Numbered from the stretch's first letter, positions 1 through 5,601 are shown. The stretch: 5,759 nt of DNA from Azoarcus sp. (GCA_031259795.1 JAIRLA010000068.1:1-5759), one strand, 5' to 3'. The notes: generated by a model from the letters alone, not told the origin. Translations and numbers: made by a program.

Positions 1-46
1 AGATAATGTGGCGTTTTTATCCGATTTTCTTGGGAGATACAATTAA

Positions 47-64
47 TTGGCACAATATTTGCTT
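47..64 (+). promoter_or_regulatory. Sigma-54 (RpoN) -24/-12 promoter
   Basis: The sequence TTGGCACAATATTTGCTT matches the RpoN consensus (TGGCAC, five bases, TTGCW). The invariant GG (49-50) and GC (61-62) are exactly 12 bases apart, as required. Transcription would start near position 74 and run rightwards. Such promoters need an enhancer-binding activator; its sites normally lie about 100 bases or more upstream, outside this window. No intact gene follows: RBS-like bases and a possible GTG start (127-142) run straight into repeat DNA. The fit to consensus is strong, but whether the promoter is still used is unknown. Confidence 0.65.
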
Positions 65-73
65 AAAACAGCG

Positions 74-156
74 CGAGAGGCAGTATGGACGCAAAACAGC
101 GAGCAGGCATTTTGTATCAACATTAACAGGGGAAATACAGTGTGTAGATGCCTATG
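74..156 (+). other. Leader of a lost gene, or a short sigma-54-driven RNA
   Basis: This AT-rich stretch lies between the predicted sigma-54 start site and the first dispersed repeat. AGGGGA at 128-133 resembles a ribosome binding site and is followed by a possible GTG start at 140. The reading frame holds only about five codons before repeat family B begins near 157, and beyond that it encodes only repeat-derived peptide. Two readings are possible: the 5' remnant of a gene cut off by repeat DNA, or a short untranslated RNA of about 190 nt ending at the hairpin at 243-257. No protein family is recognisable. The pairing of this promoter with an RBS-like leader recalls pilin-type genes, but nothing in the coding sequence supports that. 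Confidence 0.25.
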
Positions 157-195
157 CCCGCCAAGCGGGGGAGGGAAGTGTCCATCGGAAGAACT
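157..195 (+). repeat. Dispersed repeat family B, right part, plus orientation
   Basis: The segment begins with CCCGCCAAGCGGGGGAGGG and continues through a GTCCATCGGAAGAACT block. It matches, in the opposite orientation, the sequence at 5602-5643, and its first part matches 5291-5311. It joins directly to a full copy of repeat A at 196, the same order seen at the right end of the window on the other strand. Only the right half of the B unit is present here; the GGTTGGAA...CCCTCTCCCG half seen at 5251 and 5673 is missing. Confidence 0.75.
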
Positions 196-231
196 CGTCA
201 TTGCGAGGAGCGCAGCGACGTGGCAATCCAG
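196..231 (+). repeat. Dispersed repeat family A, plus orientation
   Basis: This is a 36-bp unit starting CGTCATTGCGAGGAGCGC and ending GTGGCAATCCAG. It is identical to copies at 5111-5146 and 5354-5389 and, inverted, at 5511-5546. The ends ATTGC and GCAAT are complementary, so the unit can form an imperfect hairpin. It is a widespread type of intergenic repeat in bacteria. Open frames through it give the familiar spurious peptides LRGAQRRGNP, VIARSAATWQS and HCEERSDVAIQ, which are not real proteins. Confidence 0.9.
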
Positions 232-236
232 TTCGT

Positions 237-259
237 ACAAAACGGCGCGAAGCGCCGCT
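237..259 (-). terminator. Rho-independent terminator of the minus-strand operon
   Basis: On the minus strand, CGGCGC-TTC-GCGCCG (257 down to 243) forms a perfect 6-bp stem with a 3-base loop, followed by TTTTGT (242-237). It begins 6 bases after the TAA of the kinase-like gene, so it should end that operon. On the plus strand the same hairpin is followed by CTGTTCTT, a weak T-tract, so it may also stop transcripts from the sigma-54 promoter. The hairpin resembles the ends of the C repeats (5483-5500, 5680-5696), so the terminator is probably repeat-derived. Confidence 0.65.
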
Positions 260-263
260 GTTC

Positions 264-872
264 TTATCGCCAGCCATCCTCATGGTAAGCGGCGGAGAAA
301 TCGCCTCGGATGGCGAGCCACCGGGCCTCTTCCGGGTAACGCAGCAGGTGTTTGAGGTTGCGTTGCCGGCGGAAACGGCCTAGGCCGCGCCGGTGCACGC
401 GGATGTCGGTGAGGTCGATGAGACCGAGCATGCCTTGCGGGGTACGCACGATGTTGCCCAGGTGCAGAGAACGGAAGTAAATACCGAGCGCATGGAGACG
501 GGCCACGAAACCGCCGAGCTGGCGGCGCAGGCGCGCGGCTTCCGCCTCGTCGAGGCCTTGCCGGAGCAGACGGCGCAGCGTCTGGCCGGGCAAGGGACGA
601 TAGTGCACGGCGTCGCGCGCGATCGAAGTGATGCGGTAGAGGGCGATGACTTCGGGACAAGGAATGTGATGGGCGGCCAGCACGCGGCAATTGTCGGCGA
701 AGCGCTGCGCGTAGGGCGACCACAGCGCCGATGAAAGCAAGCGCTTGCGGCGGAAAAGTTTGAGATAGTTGCCGTCGGGAAGCAGCAGCACCTTGTCGCC
801 ATGGGCATCGGCCTCGATGACCCGCGCGCCGCTGGTCAGGGTTTGAAAGCAGGCATGGTCGATGCGGATCAA
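264..872 (-). CDS. WaaP/toluene-tolerance-type kinase-like protein
   Basis: The product is about 202 residues with the layout of the small lipopolysaccharide-kinase (WaaP/RIO-like, 'toluene tolerance') family. LPDGNYLKLFRRKR (31-44) supplies the likely ATP-binding lysine (K38). PCPEVIALYR (71-80) and AVHYRPLPGQTLR (88-100) form the hinge region. YFRSLHLGN (132-140) is the catalytic-loop equivalent and LIDLTDIR (151-158) the metal-binding equivalent of DFG. The aspartate of a classical HxD motif is absent (R134-S135 sits there), so activity and substrate are uncertain. Known relatives phosphorylate lipopolysaccharide core sugars; a role here is inference. No signal peptide or membrane segment is visible, so the protein is probably cytosolic. 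I chose the TTG at 872 because AAAGGA lies 9 bases before it. A TTG at 899 would add nine residues and overlap the DUF1840 gene, but has a poorly placed RBS. No in-frame ATG fits. It is the last gene of the operon. Confidence 0.75.
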   Translation of the reverse strand: MIRIDHACFQTLTSGARVIEADAHGDKVLLLPDGNYLKLFRRKRLLSSALWSPYAQRFADNCRVLAAHHIPCPEVIALYRITSIARDAVHYRPLPGQTLRRLLRQGLDEAEAARLRRQLGGFVARLHALGIYFRSLHLGNIVRTPQGMLGLIDLTDIRVHRRGLGRFRRQRNLKHLLRYPEEARWLAIRGDFSAAYHEDGWR

Positions 873-886
873 AAGTGCGCTTCCTT

Positions 887-1234
887 TCAGACGCCCCAAG
901 TCACCGGCGCATCCTCGGCCCGCGCCCGTTGCAGCAGATCGAGCAGCGGCCAGGCGCGTTGCGCGAAGTTCACGGTCGCGCTCATGCCGCCGCGCCCGGC
1001 CTCGCGCTCGTCTTCCTCCTCGGTCTCGCGCTCGGCGGGCGTTTTCGCGTTCTGGCGCGCGCGTTCGGCCTCGATGGCGGCCTGCAAGCGGGCGATGGCT
1101 CCGGGCAACTGTTCGGTCGTGACGATGCCCTTGCTCTCGTCCGGGTCCTTGCCGAGCGCGGCGAGCAATTGCCGGGCGGCCTCGCCGAACATGATGACAT
1201 CCGCGCCCGCGCTGGACTTGAAGGTAATCAGCAT
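887..1234 (-). CDS. DUF1840 domain-containing protein
   Basis: This 115-residue, probably cytosolic protein fits DUF1840, a small family of unknown function I associate with Betaproteobacteria. The N-terminus MLITFKSSAGADVIMFGEAA (1-20) and the following RQLLAALGKDPDESKGIVT (21-39) are the characteristic start. An amphipathic helix, IARLQAAIEAE (47-57), leads into a highly charged linker (about 60-82) with a run of acidic residues. The C-terminus, VNFAQRAWPLLDLLQRA (88-104), is a second conserved helix, and the length is usual for the family. The ATG directly follows the TAA of the phosphoribosyltransferase gene with no spacer. AAGGA lies seven bases upstream, inside the end of that gene, which suggests translational coupling. 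The association with purine salvage is positional only, and no enzymatic motif is visible. Confidence 0.88.
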   Translation of the reverse strand: MLITFKSSAGADVIMFGEAARQLLAALGKDPDESKGIVTTEQLPGAIARLQAAIEAERARQNAKTPAERETEEEDEREAGRGGMSATVNFAQRAWPLLDLLQRARAEDAPVTWGV

Positions 1235-1804
1235 TTACAGATCCTTGACCGCATAGATACCGTTGGCGTTGCGCCAGTAACCGCGATAATCCATGCCGTA
1301 ACCGAAAAGGAAACGATCGGGAAGTTCCAGCCCGGTGAAATCGGCGCGCAGACCGGGACGAGCCTTGTGTTGATGCAATTTATCGACCAGCACGGCGGAA
1401 AAAACCTCGTTTGCCCCGAGGGCGCGCAGGCGGTCGGTGATGGCGATCAACGTGTGACCCTCATCGAGCACATCGTCGACGACCAACACGGTGCGCCCGC
1501 GCGCGTCTTCGCTGGGATGCGCCCGCCATTCCATCTTGTCGTCGCCCTGAGTGGCGTGACCATAACGGGTGGCATGGAGATAAGAGACTTCGAGCGGAAA
1601 ATCGAGCTGGGGCAGCAACCGCCCGCTCAGAATGAGACCGCCATTCATGACCGCGAAAACGAGCGGATCGGATTTGGCCAGACGGACATTGATGGCGGCG
1701 GCCATGCGGGCGATGGCCGCTTCGACCGTCGGCCCGTCGGCCAGGCAGTCGGCTTCGGCGCGCATGCGCCGGATATCGCCGAGGCGGAGTTGATCCAGAG
1801 TCAT
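1235..1804 (-). CDS. hpt: Hypoxanthine-guanine phosphoribosyltransferase
   Basis: This 189-residue cytosolic purine-salvage enzyme joins hypoxanthine or guanine to the ribose phosphate of PRPP, giving IMP or GMP and pyrophosphate. The PRPP-binding loop is VLVVDDVLDEGHTL (106-119), with the acidic pair D110-D111 and the catalytic-base candidate D114. VMNGGLILSG (52-61) matches the pyrophosphate-contact loop; N54 stands where the human enzyme has lysine. K142 in VDKLHQHK corresponds to the purine-contacting lysine, and PDRFLFGYGMDYRGYWRN (162-179) supplies the ring-stacking F165 and D172. The flexible loop lies near YLHATRYGHATQGDD (75-89). I chose ATG 1804 because AAGGA stands five bases upstream and homology begins there; the frame stays open upstream to 1939, but those residues look like non-coding translation. 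It is the first gene of the three-gene operon. Xanthine could also be a substrate; sequence alone does not settle this. Confidence 0.93.
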   Translation of the reverse strand: MTLDQLRLGDIRRMRAEADCLADGPTVEAAIARMAAAINVRLAKSDPLVFAVMNGGLILSGRLLPQLDFPLEVSYLHATRYGHATQGDDKMEWRAHPSEDARGRTVLVVDDVLDEGHTLIAITDRLRALGANEVFSAVLVDKLHQHKARPGLRADFTGLELPDRFLFGYGMDYRGYWRNANGIYAVKDL

Positions 1805-2335
1805 CGTAATCCTTTGCCATGAGACGGCGGACGCCGGCATCGGCGCCCGCCACATCGAAAACATTGCGAAAGCATTGTCGAAAACATGAGCGGCGGCGGA
1901 CGGATACCCGGAAAACCGCCCCGCCCGCCTCCGTACCAAGGAAAATGCGTCCTTGCGATTCTAGCGCACTCCCGGACACAATCCGGCGCGCATGACGAAT
2001 GTCGCGGCCGCGCGGGCGGAAAGAAAAATGCGCGGCGGCGGGAATTTCCGGACGGGATGGCCTCCCCGCCCCTTCCGCCGCCGCCCCATGCCATGAACCA
2101 TGAAACAAGGAGCGAAAACCGCCGCGCCTGTCGCGGCAAGCAACCGCCCTCCCCCGCCTCCGGCGCCGCGAACCCAGGCGCGGCGGGATTTTCCGGGATT
2201 CCGCCGCCCCGCCGCCGTGCGGAGCGTCACAGCGGATGTTGGGTTTTCCCGGCTTGCCCGCACCGGGGACTTCAGGGTATAGATAGCCGCTTTGTCCGCC
2301 ATACCGGCTCCGCCCGGCACAAGGAGAACAATTTC
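1805..2335. other. Divergent intergenic region with no credible gene
   Basis: These 531 bases separate the phosphoribosyltransferase operon (leftward) from the Lon-like protease gene (rightward). The region is very GC-rich, so frames stay open by chance, including the protease frame back to 1886, but translations are Pro/Arg/Ala-rich with no recognisable domain. Two signals stand out. First, TAGAAT on the minus strand (1963-1958) is a good -10 element for the operon, giving a leader of about 145 bases, but no convincing -35 sits at the right spacing. Second, a 10-bp hairpin with one G-T pair (2180-2189 with 2198-2207, loop 2190-2197) lacks a T-tract and so is not a standard terminator. A candidate promoter for the protease is listed separately. 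A 60-codon frame at 2100-2282 has no clear RBS and low-complexity content, and I do not call it. Confidence 0.6.
2254..2283 (+). promoter_or_regulatory. Candidate sigma-70 promoter for the Lon-like protease gene
   Basis: TTGCCC (2254-2259) and TATAGA (2278-2283) are separated by 18 bases; each matches four of six consensus positions. Transcription would begin near 2290, leaving a leader of about 45 bases with AAGGAG at 2321-2326. No heat-shock sigma-32 pattern (CTTGAAA with CCCCAT) is evident. The placement is good but the hexamers are only moderate, so this is tentative. Confidence 0.35.
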
Positions 2336-4810
2336 ATGGCCGAAGCGCCGTCCCCCACCTTTCCCGCCGCGTTACCGGCGGAGCGCCTGCGCGCGCGTTG
2401 CGATACCGGACACTTCACCTTCGCCTCCACCGCGGAGCTGGAAGACCACCCCGGCGATCTCGGCCAGGAACGGGCAATGGAAGCCTTGCGCTTCGGGCTG
2501 GCCATCGGCCACGGCGATTACCATGTCTTCGTACTCGGCGAAGCCGGCTGCGGCAAACACGCCACGACCTTCCGCATGTTGCGCGAGCGCGCCGCCAACA
2601 AACCCGTGCCGCCCGACCTGTGTTACGTACACAATTTCGATGAACCGCTCCACCCGCGCCTCCTGACGCTGCCCGCCGGACGCGGCGCCCTCTTCCGCGC
2701 CGACATGCAGGCGTTCATCCGCGAACTGAAACCGGCGATCGAAGCCGCGCTCGGCAGCGCGCCGCACAGCGAACGCATCGAAGCCCTACAGGACGCCCAC
2801 AAAGCGCGCGAAGACGCGGCCCTGCGCGAAATGGGCGAACAATGCGCCAACGACCGGCTGGCGCTGCTACAGACGACCGAAGGCTTCGTCTTCATGCCCG
2901 CCAAGAAAGACGCCCCGCGCCCCGAAGCGCTGGACGCGGAAGCGTTCGCCGCCCTGCCCGAAACCGAACGCGAAAAAATCGAAACCGCCGTCGACGCCTG
3001 GAGCGACCGGCTCGCCGCACTACTCGACGAATTCCCCGGCTGGCGCGCGGCGCTGCGCGAAGCGCTGGGCAAAGCCGCGCGCGAAGCGCTCACCCCCGCG
3101 CTCGCGCACCTGCTGCGCGAACCGCGCGCACGTTACGCCGACCTGCCCGACGTCCTGGCGTTCTTCGCCGCAGTAGAAAAAGACGTACTCGACACCGCCG
3201 TCTCCGGCATCGCCCTCGACGAAGAAGAAGAAGACGGCGACGGCGAAGAAAACGCGCGTTTCCCGCGCTACCAAGTCAAACTGCTCGTCGACCACGCCAC
3301 GGCGAGCGGCGCGCCGGTCATCTTCGAGAACAACCCCGGCTACGGCAACCTGATCGGCCGCATCGAACACGTCATGCAACAAGGCGTACAAGTCAGCCAC
3401 TTCAACCTCATCCGCTCCGGCGCGCTGCACCGCGCCAACGGCGGCTACCTCGTCGTCGACGCCGCGCGCCTCTTCACCCAGCCCTACGCCTGGGAAGGAC
3501 TCAAGCGCACCCTGCGCAGCGGCGAAATCCGCATCGAACCGCCCGCCGAAGCGCAAGGCTGGAGCGGCGCGCTCACGCTGGAACCCCAGCCGGTACCCTG
3601 CGCCCTCAAAGTCGTAATGATCGGCGACCGCGAAATCTACTACACCCTGATGGAAAGCGACCCGGAATTCGCCGAACTCTTCAAAATCGCCGCCGACTTC
3701 GATGACGACCTGCCGCGCACCCCGGAAAACGAACACGAATACGCCCGCCTGCTGGCGATGCTCGCGCGCGCGGCGGGCCTGCTGCCGCTCGACCGCGCCG
3801 CCGTGGGCCGCATGGTGGAAGAAGGCGCGCGCATCGCCGAAGACGCCGGCCGTCTCACCCTGCACACCCGCAAACTCTCCGACCTCATGCGCGAAGCCGA
3901 CCAGCACGCGCGCCAGGACAACCCCGCCGCCCGCCACATCGACCGCGCCGCCATCGAAGCGGCGCTGGCCGCGCGCGCGCGCCGCGTCGGCCGCTACCCC
4001 GCACAAGTGCGCGAATCCATGCTCGACGGCACCACCCTCATCGCCACCCAAGGCGCGCGCGCCGGGCAAATCAACGGCCTGGTCGTCGTCGAACTGGCCG
4101 GAGAACTTTTCGGCTACCCCGCGCGCATCTCCGCCACCGTGCGCCTGGGCGACGGCGACGTCGTCGACATCGAACGCGAATCCGACCTCGGCGGCGCGAT
4201 CCACTCCAAAGGCGTGATGATCCTGTCCGCCTTCCTTGCCGCGCGCTACGCCCGCCACCAACCGCTGTCGCTGTCGGCCAGCCTCGTCTTCGAGCAATCC
4301 TACGCCCAAGTCGAAGGCGATTCCGCCTCGCTCGCCGAACTGTGCGCCCTCCTCTCCGCACTCACCCGCCTGCCCATCGAACAACGGCTGGCCGTCACCG
4401 GCTCGGTCAACCAATTTGGCGAAGTACAAGTCATCGGCGGCGTCAACGAAAAGATCGAAGGCTTCTTCGACCTCTGCGCCGCGCGCGGCCTCGACGGCAG
4501 CCACGGCGCGGTCATCCCCGCCGCCAGCGTGCGCCACCTGATGCTGCGCGAAGACGTCGTCGACGCCGCGCGCGCCGGGCTCTTCCACATCTACCCCGTA
4601 AGCACGGTAGACGAAGCGATGACCGTCCTCACCGGCGTACCCGCCGGAGAAGCCGACGCCCGCGGTCTCATACCGAAAGACTCAGTCAACGACAAAGTCG
4701 CCCGCGCCCTCGCCAACATGACCTTCGCCCACCACGCCTACGCGGACGGCGGCGGCGCGCGGCGCAGGGACAACAGGTACCAAGGACCGGGCATCAAGGA
4801 TCAGATGTGA
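2336..4810 (+). CDS. Lon-family ATP-dependent protease (AAA_32/Lon_C, COG1067 type)
   Basis: This 824-residue protein is a Lon-like serine protease that uses ATP hydrolysis to unfold and degrade proteins, presumably in the cytosol since no transmembrane segment is visible. It lacks the classical Lon N-terminal substrate domain, as usual for this subfamily. The Walker A loop is GEAGCGKH (68-75), with H75 where S/T is typical. An insertion rich in charged helices (about 140-290) ends in an acidic run (DEEEED, 295-300). NPGYGNLIGRIEH (333-345), a Walker B-like GGYLVVDAARLF (369-380) and GDREIYYTLMESDPEFAELF (430-449) complete the ATPase module. The peptidase domain occupies about 560-770, with catalytic S663 in EGDSAS and K706 in GGVNEKIEG forming the Ser-Lys dyad. 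ATG 2336 has AAGGAG nine bases upstream and begins the conserved sequence; the frame is open to 1886 only because of high GC. The gene stands alone. E. coli YcbZ is a family relative. Substrates cannot be read from the sequence. Confidence 0.93.
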   Translation: MAEAPSPTFPAALPAERLRARCDTGHFTFASTAELEDHPGDLGQERAMEALRFGLAIGHGDYHVFVLGEAGCGKHATTFRMLRERAANKPVPPDLCYVHNFDEPLHPRLLTLPAGRGALFRADMQAFIRELKPAIEAALGSAPHSERIEALQDAHKAREDAALREMGEQCANDRLALLQTTEGFVFMPAKKDAPRPEALDAEAFAALPETEREKIETAVDAWSDRLAALLDEFPGWRAALREALGKAAREALTPALAHLLREPRARYADLPDVLAFFAAVEKDVLDTAVSGIALDEEEEDGDGEENARFPRYQVKLLVDHATASGAPVIFENNPGYGNLIGRIEHVMQQGVQVSHFNLIRSGALHRANGGYLVVDAARLFTQPYAWEGLKRTLRSGEIRIEPPAEAQGWSGALTLEPQPVPCALKVVMIGDREIYYTLMESDPEFAELFKIAADFDDDLPRTPENEHEYARLLAMLARAAGLLPLDRAAVGRMVEEGARIAEDAGRLTLHTRKLSDLMREADQHARQDNPAARHIDRAAIEAALAARARRVGRYPAQVRESMLDGTTLIATQGARAGQINGLVVVELAGELFGYPARISATVRLGDGDVVDIERESDLGGAIHSKGVMILSAFLAARYARHQPLSLSASLVFEQSYAQVEGDSASLAELCALLSALTRLPIEQRLAVTGSVNQFGEVQVIGGVNEKIEGFFDLCAARGLDGSHGAVIPAASVRHLMLREDVVDAARAGLFHIYPVSTVDEAMTVLTGVPAGEADARGLIPKDSVNDKVARALANMTFAHHAYADGGGARRRDNRYQGPGIKDQM

Positions 4811-4953
4811 ACAACGGCGCCCCATCCGCCGCCCGGTTCGTGGAGCACGGCAACACCCCTCCGATCGAAGGAAATACCCCCGACGAAGCCTCCCGTGCCC
4901 TACGACAGCATCGCCGATATTCCGGATATTCCTGCCAAGGCGCGCGCCGATCC

Positions 4954-5028
4954 TGAATGCAATCTTGCCAGGATTGAATGCAATCCCGCCAAGATTGAAC
5001 GCCATCCCGCCAAGATTGAACGCCGGAT
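4954..5028 (+). repeat. 21-bp tandem repeat, three units plus a partial fourth
   Basis: Units lie at 4954-4974, 4975-4995 and 4996-5016, with a partial fourth from 5017 to 5028. Each begins TGAA(T/C)GC and, in the full units, ends GCCA(A/G)GAT; the changes are mainly in the middle (AATCTT, AATCCC, CATCCC). The 21-bp period would give a 7-residue repeat in any open frame (for example IECNPAK, IERHPAK), but no RBS or family supports translation. The fourth unit runs directly into a large hairpin, of which it forms the outer left arm. Confidence 0.85.
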
Positions 5029-5087
5029 TCCCAATCTTGCATTCAATCTTCCCAATCTTGAATGCAAGATTACCAATCCGGCGTTCA
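5017..5087. repeat. Nested long hairpin: two perfect 13-bp stems
   Basis: The outer arms TGAACGCCGGATT (5017-5029) and AATCCGGCGTTCA (5075-5087) are perfectly complementary. Inside them, AATCTTGCATTCA (5033-5045) and TGAATGCAAGATT (5059-5071) are also perfectly complementary. A 3x3 internal loop (CCC at 5030-5032, ACC at 5072-5074) separates the stems, and the apical loop is 13 bases (5046-5058). The arms use the words of the adjacent 21-bp tandem units, so alternative pairing with upstream units is possible. No T-tract follows on either strand, so it is not a canonical terminator, but it could shield the 3' end of the protease mRNA. Confidence 0.85.
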
Positions 5088-5110
5088 GGATTGCGAAGGC
5101 CTCCCCCCTT

Positions 5111-5146
5111 CGTCATTGCGAGGAGCGCAGCGACGTGGCAATCCAG
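5111..5146 (+). repeat. Dispersed repeat family A, plus orientation
   Basis: A full 36-bp copy, identical to 196-231. It is preceded by the pyrimidine-rich GCCTCCCCCC (5098-5108) that also borders the inverted A copy at 5511-5546. It is followed after six bases by the C element at 5153. Confidence 0.9.
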
Positions 5147-5152
5147 TGCGTT

Positions 5153-5252
5153 CCATACGGAGCGCAGCGACGCTGATTAAAAAGGGGGGAGGGAACGGAA
5201 CGCCCGTCCGCACCCCGCCGCCAAGAAATCAGCGTCGCTACGCTCCGTATGG
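5153..5252 (+). repeat. Family C element, 100 bp with 26-bp inverted ends
   Basis: The arms 5153-5178 and 5227-5252 are inverted copies of each other with one mismatch in 26. The core (5179-5226) starts AAAAAGGGGGGAGGG, contains GGAACGGAACGCCCGTCC and ends CCGCCGCCAAGA. The same core words in the same order recur at 5401-5500 (inverted) and 5680-5759. The core cannot encode a transposase, so the unit is either a non-autonomous (MITE-like) element or a structural hairpin repeat. Confidence 0.8.
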
Positions 5253-5338
5253 TTGGAAACCCTCTCCCGGCCCTGCGGGCCACCCTCTCGCCCGCCAAGC
5301 GGGGGAGGGAAGTTCACCGACGAGGCTTGTCATTGCGA
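5253..5338 (+). repeat. Dispersed repeat family B with trailing partial A
   Basis: The unit follows GGTTGGAA, which overlaps the end of the C element. It contains CCCTCTCCCG, a GGCCC-TGC-GGGCC hairpin (5269-5281) and a second, imperfect hairpin between 5283-5295 and 5299-5309. It then runs through AAGTTCACCGACGAGGCTT into GTCATTGCGA (5329-5338), a truncated A repeat. It matches 5590-5673 on the opposite strand, with small differences. Confidence 0.75.
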
Positions 5339-5353
5339 AAGCCGCCCCCCCCA

Positions 5354-5389
5354 CGTCATTGCGAGGAGCGCAGCGACGTGGCAATCCAG
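5354..5389 (+). repeat. Dispersed repeat family A, plus orientation
   Basis: A full 36-bp copy that forms a perfect inverted pair with 5511-5546. The pyrimidine run before it (5342-5352) and the purine run after the inverted partner (5547-5557) extend this symmetry outwards. Confidence 0.9.
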
Positions 5390-5400
5390 TTCGTTCCTTG

Positions 5401-5500
5401 CGGAGCGCAGCGACTCTGTTTTCTTGGCGGTGGAAGGTGGAAGGTGGACAGGCGTTCCGTTCCTTCTTCCTCCTTTTTAATCAGCGGCGCTGCGCGCCGG
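5401..5500 (-). repeat. Family C element, core inverted, diverged arms
   Basis: On the minus strand the core reads GCTGATTAAAAAGG, then GGAACGGAACGCCTGTCC, then CCGCCAAGAAAACAG, in the same order as the copy at 5153-5252. The arms (about 5401-5419 and 5479-5500) are imperfect inverted repeats around GCGCAGCG / GCGCTGCGC. The variable part of the core holds a GGTGGAA microrepeat (5429-5448) not seen in the other copies. Full A repeats lie on both sides in opposite orientation. Confidence 0.75.
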
Positions 5501-5510
5501 TTGGAACGCG

Positions 5511-5546
5511 CTGGATTGCCACGTCGCTGCGCTCCTCGCAATGACG
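5511..5546 (-). repeat. Dispersed repeat family A, inverted
   Basis: A full 36-bp copy on the minus strand, starting CTGGATTGCCACGTCG on the plus strand and ending CGCAATGACG. It is the inverted partner of 5354-5389. Confidence 0.9.
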
Positions 5547-5581
5547 AGGGGGGAGGCTTTCCCAGTGACGGGACGGGGGCG

Positions 5582-5601
5582 CGTCGATCCTCGCAATGAC
5601 G
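5582..5601 (-). repeat. Truncated family A repeat, inverted
   Basis: Only the TCCTCGCAATGACG end of the A unit is present (5588-5601); the CTGGATTGCCACGTCGC half is replaced by unrelated GC-rich bases. It joins directly to the inverted B copy, mirroring the B-A junction at 195/196. Confidence 0.75.

Noticed and set aside
875..1822. 315-residue plus-strand frame opposite the operon
   Set aside because: It lies antisense to two confidently recognised genes and shows no family signature.
1805..1939. 45-residue N-terminal extension of the phosphoribosyltransferase
   Set aside because: It would use a TTG start with no family similarity, while ATG 1804 has AAGGA at five bases and fits the family length.
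2100..2282. 60-residue small protein upstream of the protease
   Set aside because: No well-placed RBS, Pro/Arg/Ala-rich content expected from GC-rich non-coding DNA, and it overlaps the candidate promoter.
1886..2335. 150-residue N-terminal extension of the Lon-like protease
   Set aside because: The frame is open but the translation is low-complexity Pro/Arg/Gly, while ATG 2336 has a strong AAGGAG and begins the conserved family sequence.
3020..4588. 522-residue open frame antisense to the protease gene
   Set aside because: It is a GC-bias shadow frame: repetitive Gly/Ala/Val/Asp composition, no domain, and fully overlapped by a clear gene.
4954..5087. CRISPR array
   Set aside because: The 21-bp units are directly adjacent without unique spacers and turn into inverted arms; no cas genes are present.
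4682..5116. 144-residue minus-strand frame with 7-residue repeats (LGGMAFN, LGGIAFN)
   Set aside because: The periodicity is simply the 21-bp DNA repeat; the frame has no convincing RBS and runs into antisense of the protease gene.
4895..5176. 93-residue plus-strand frame with IERHPAK-type repeats
   Set aside because: GTG start with no clear RBS; the body is the tandem repeat and the end is the HCEERSDVAIQ repeat peptide.
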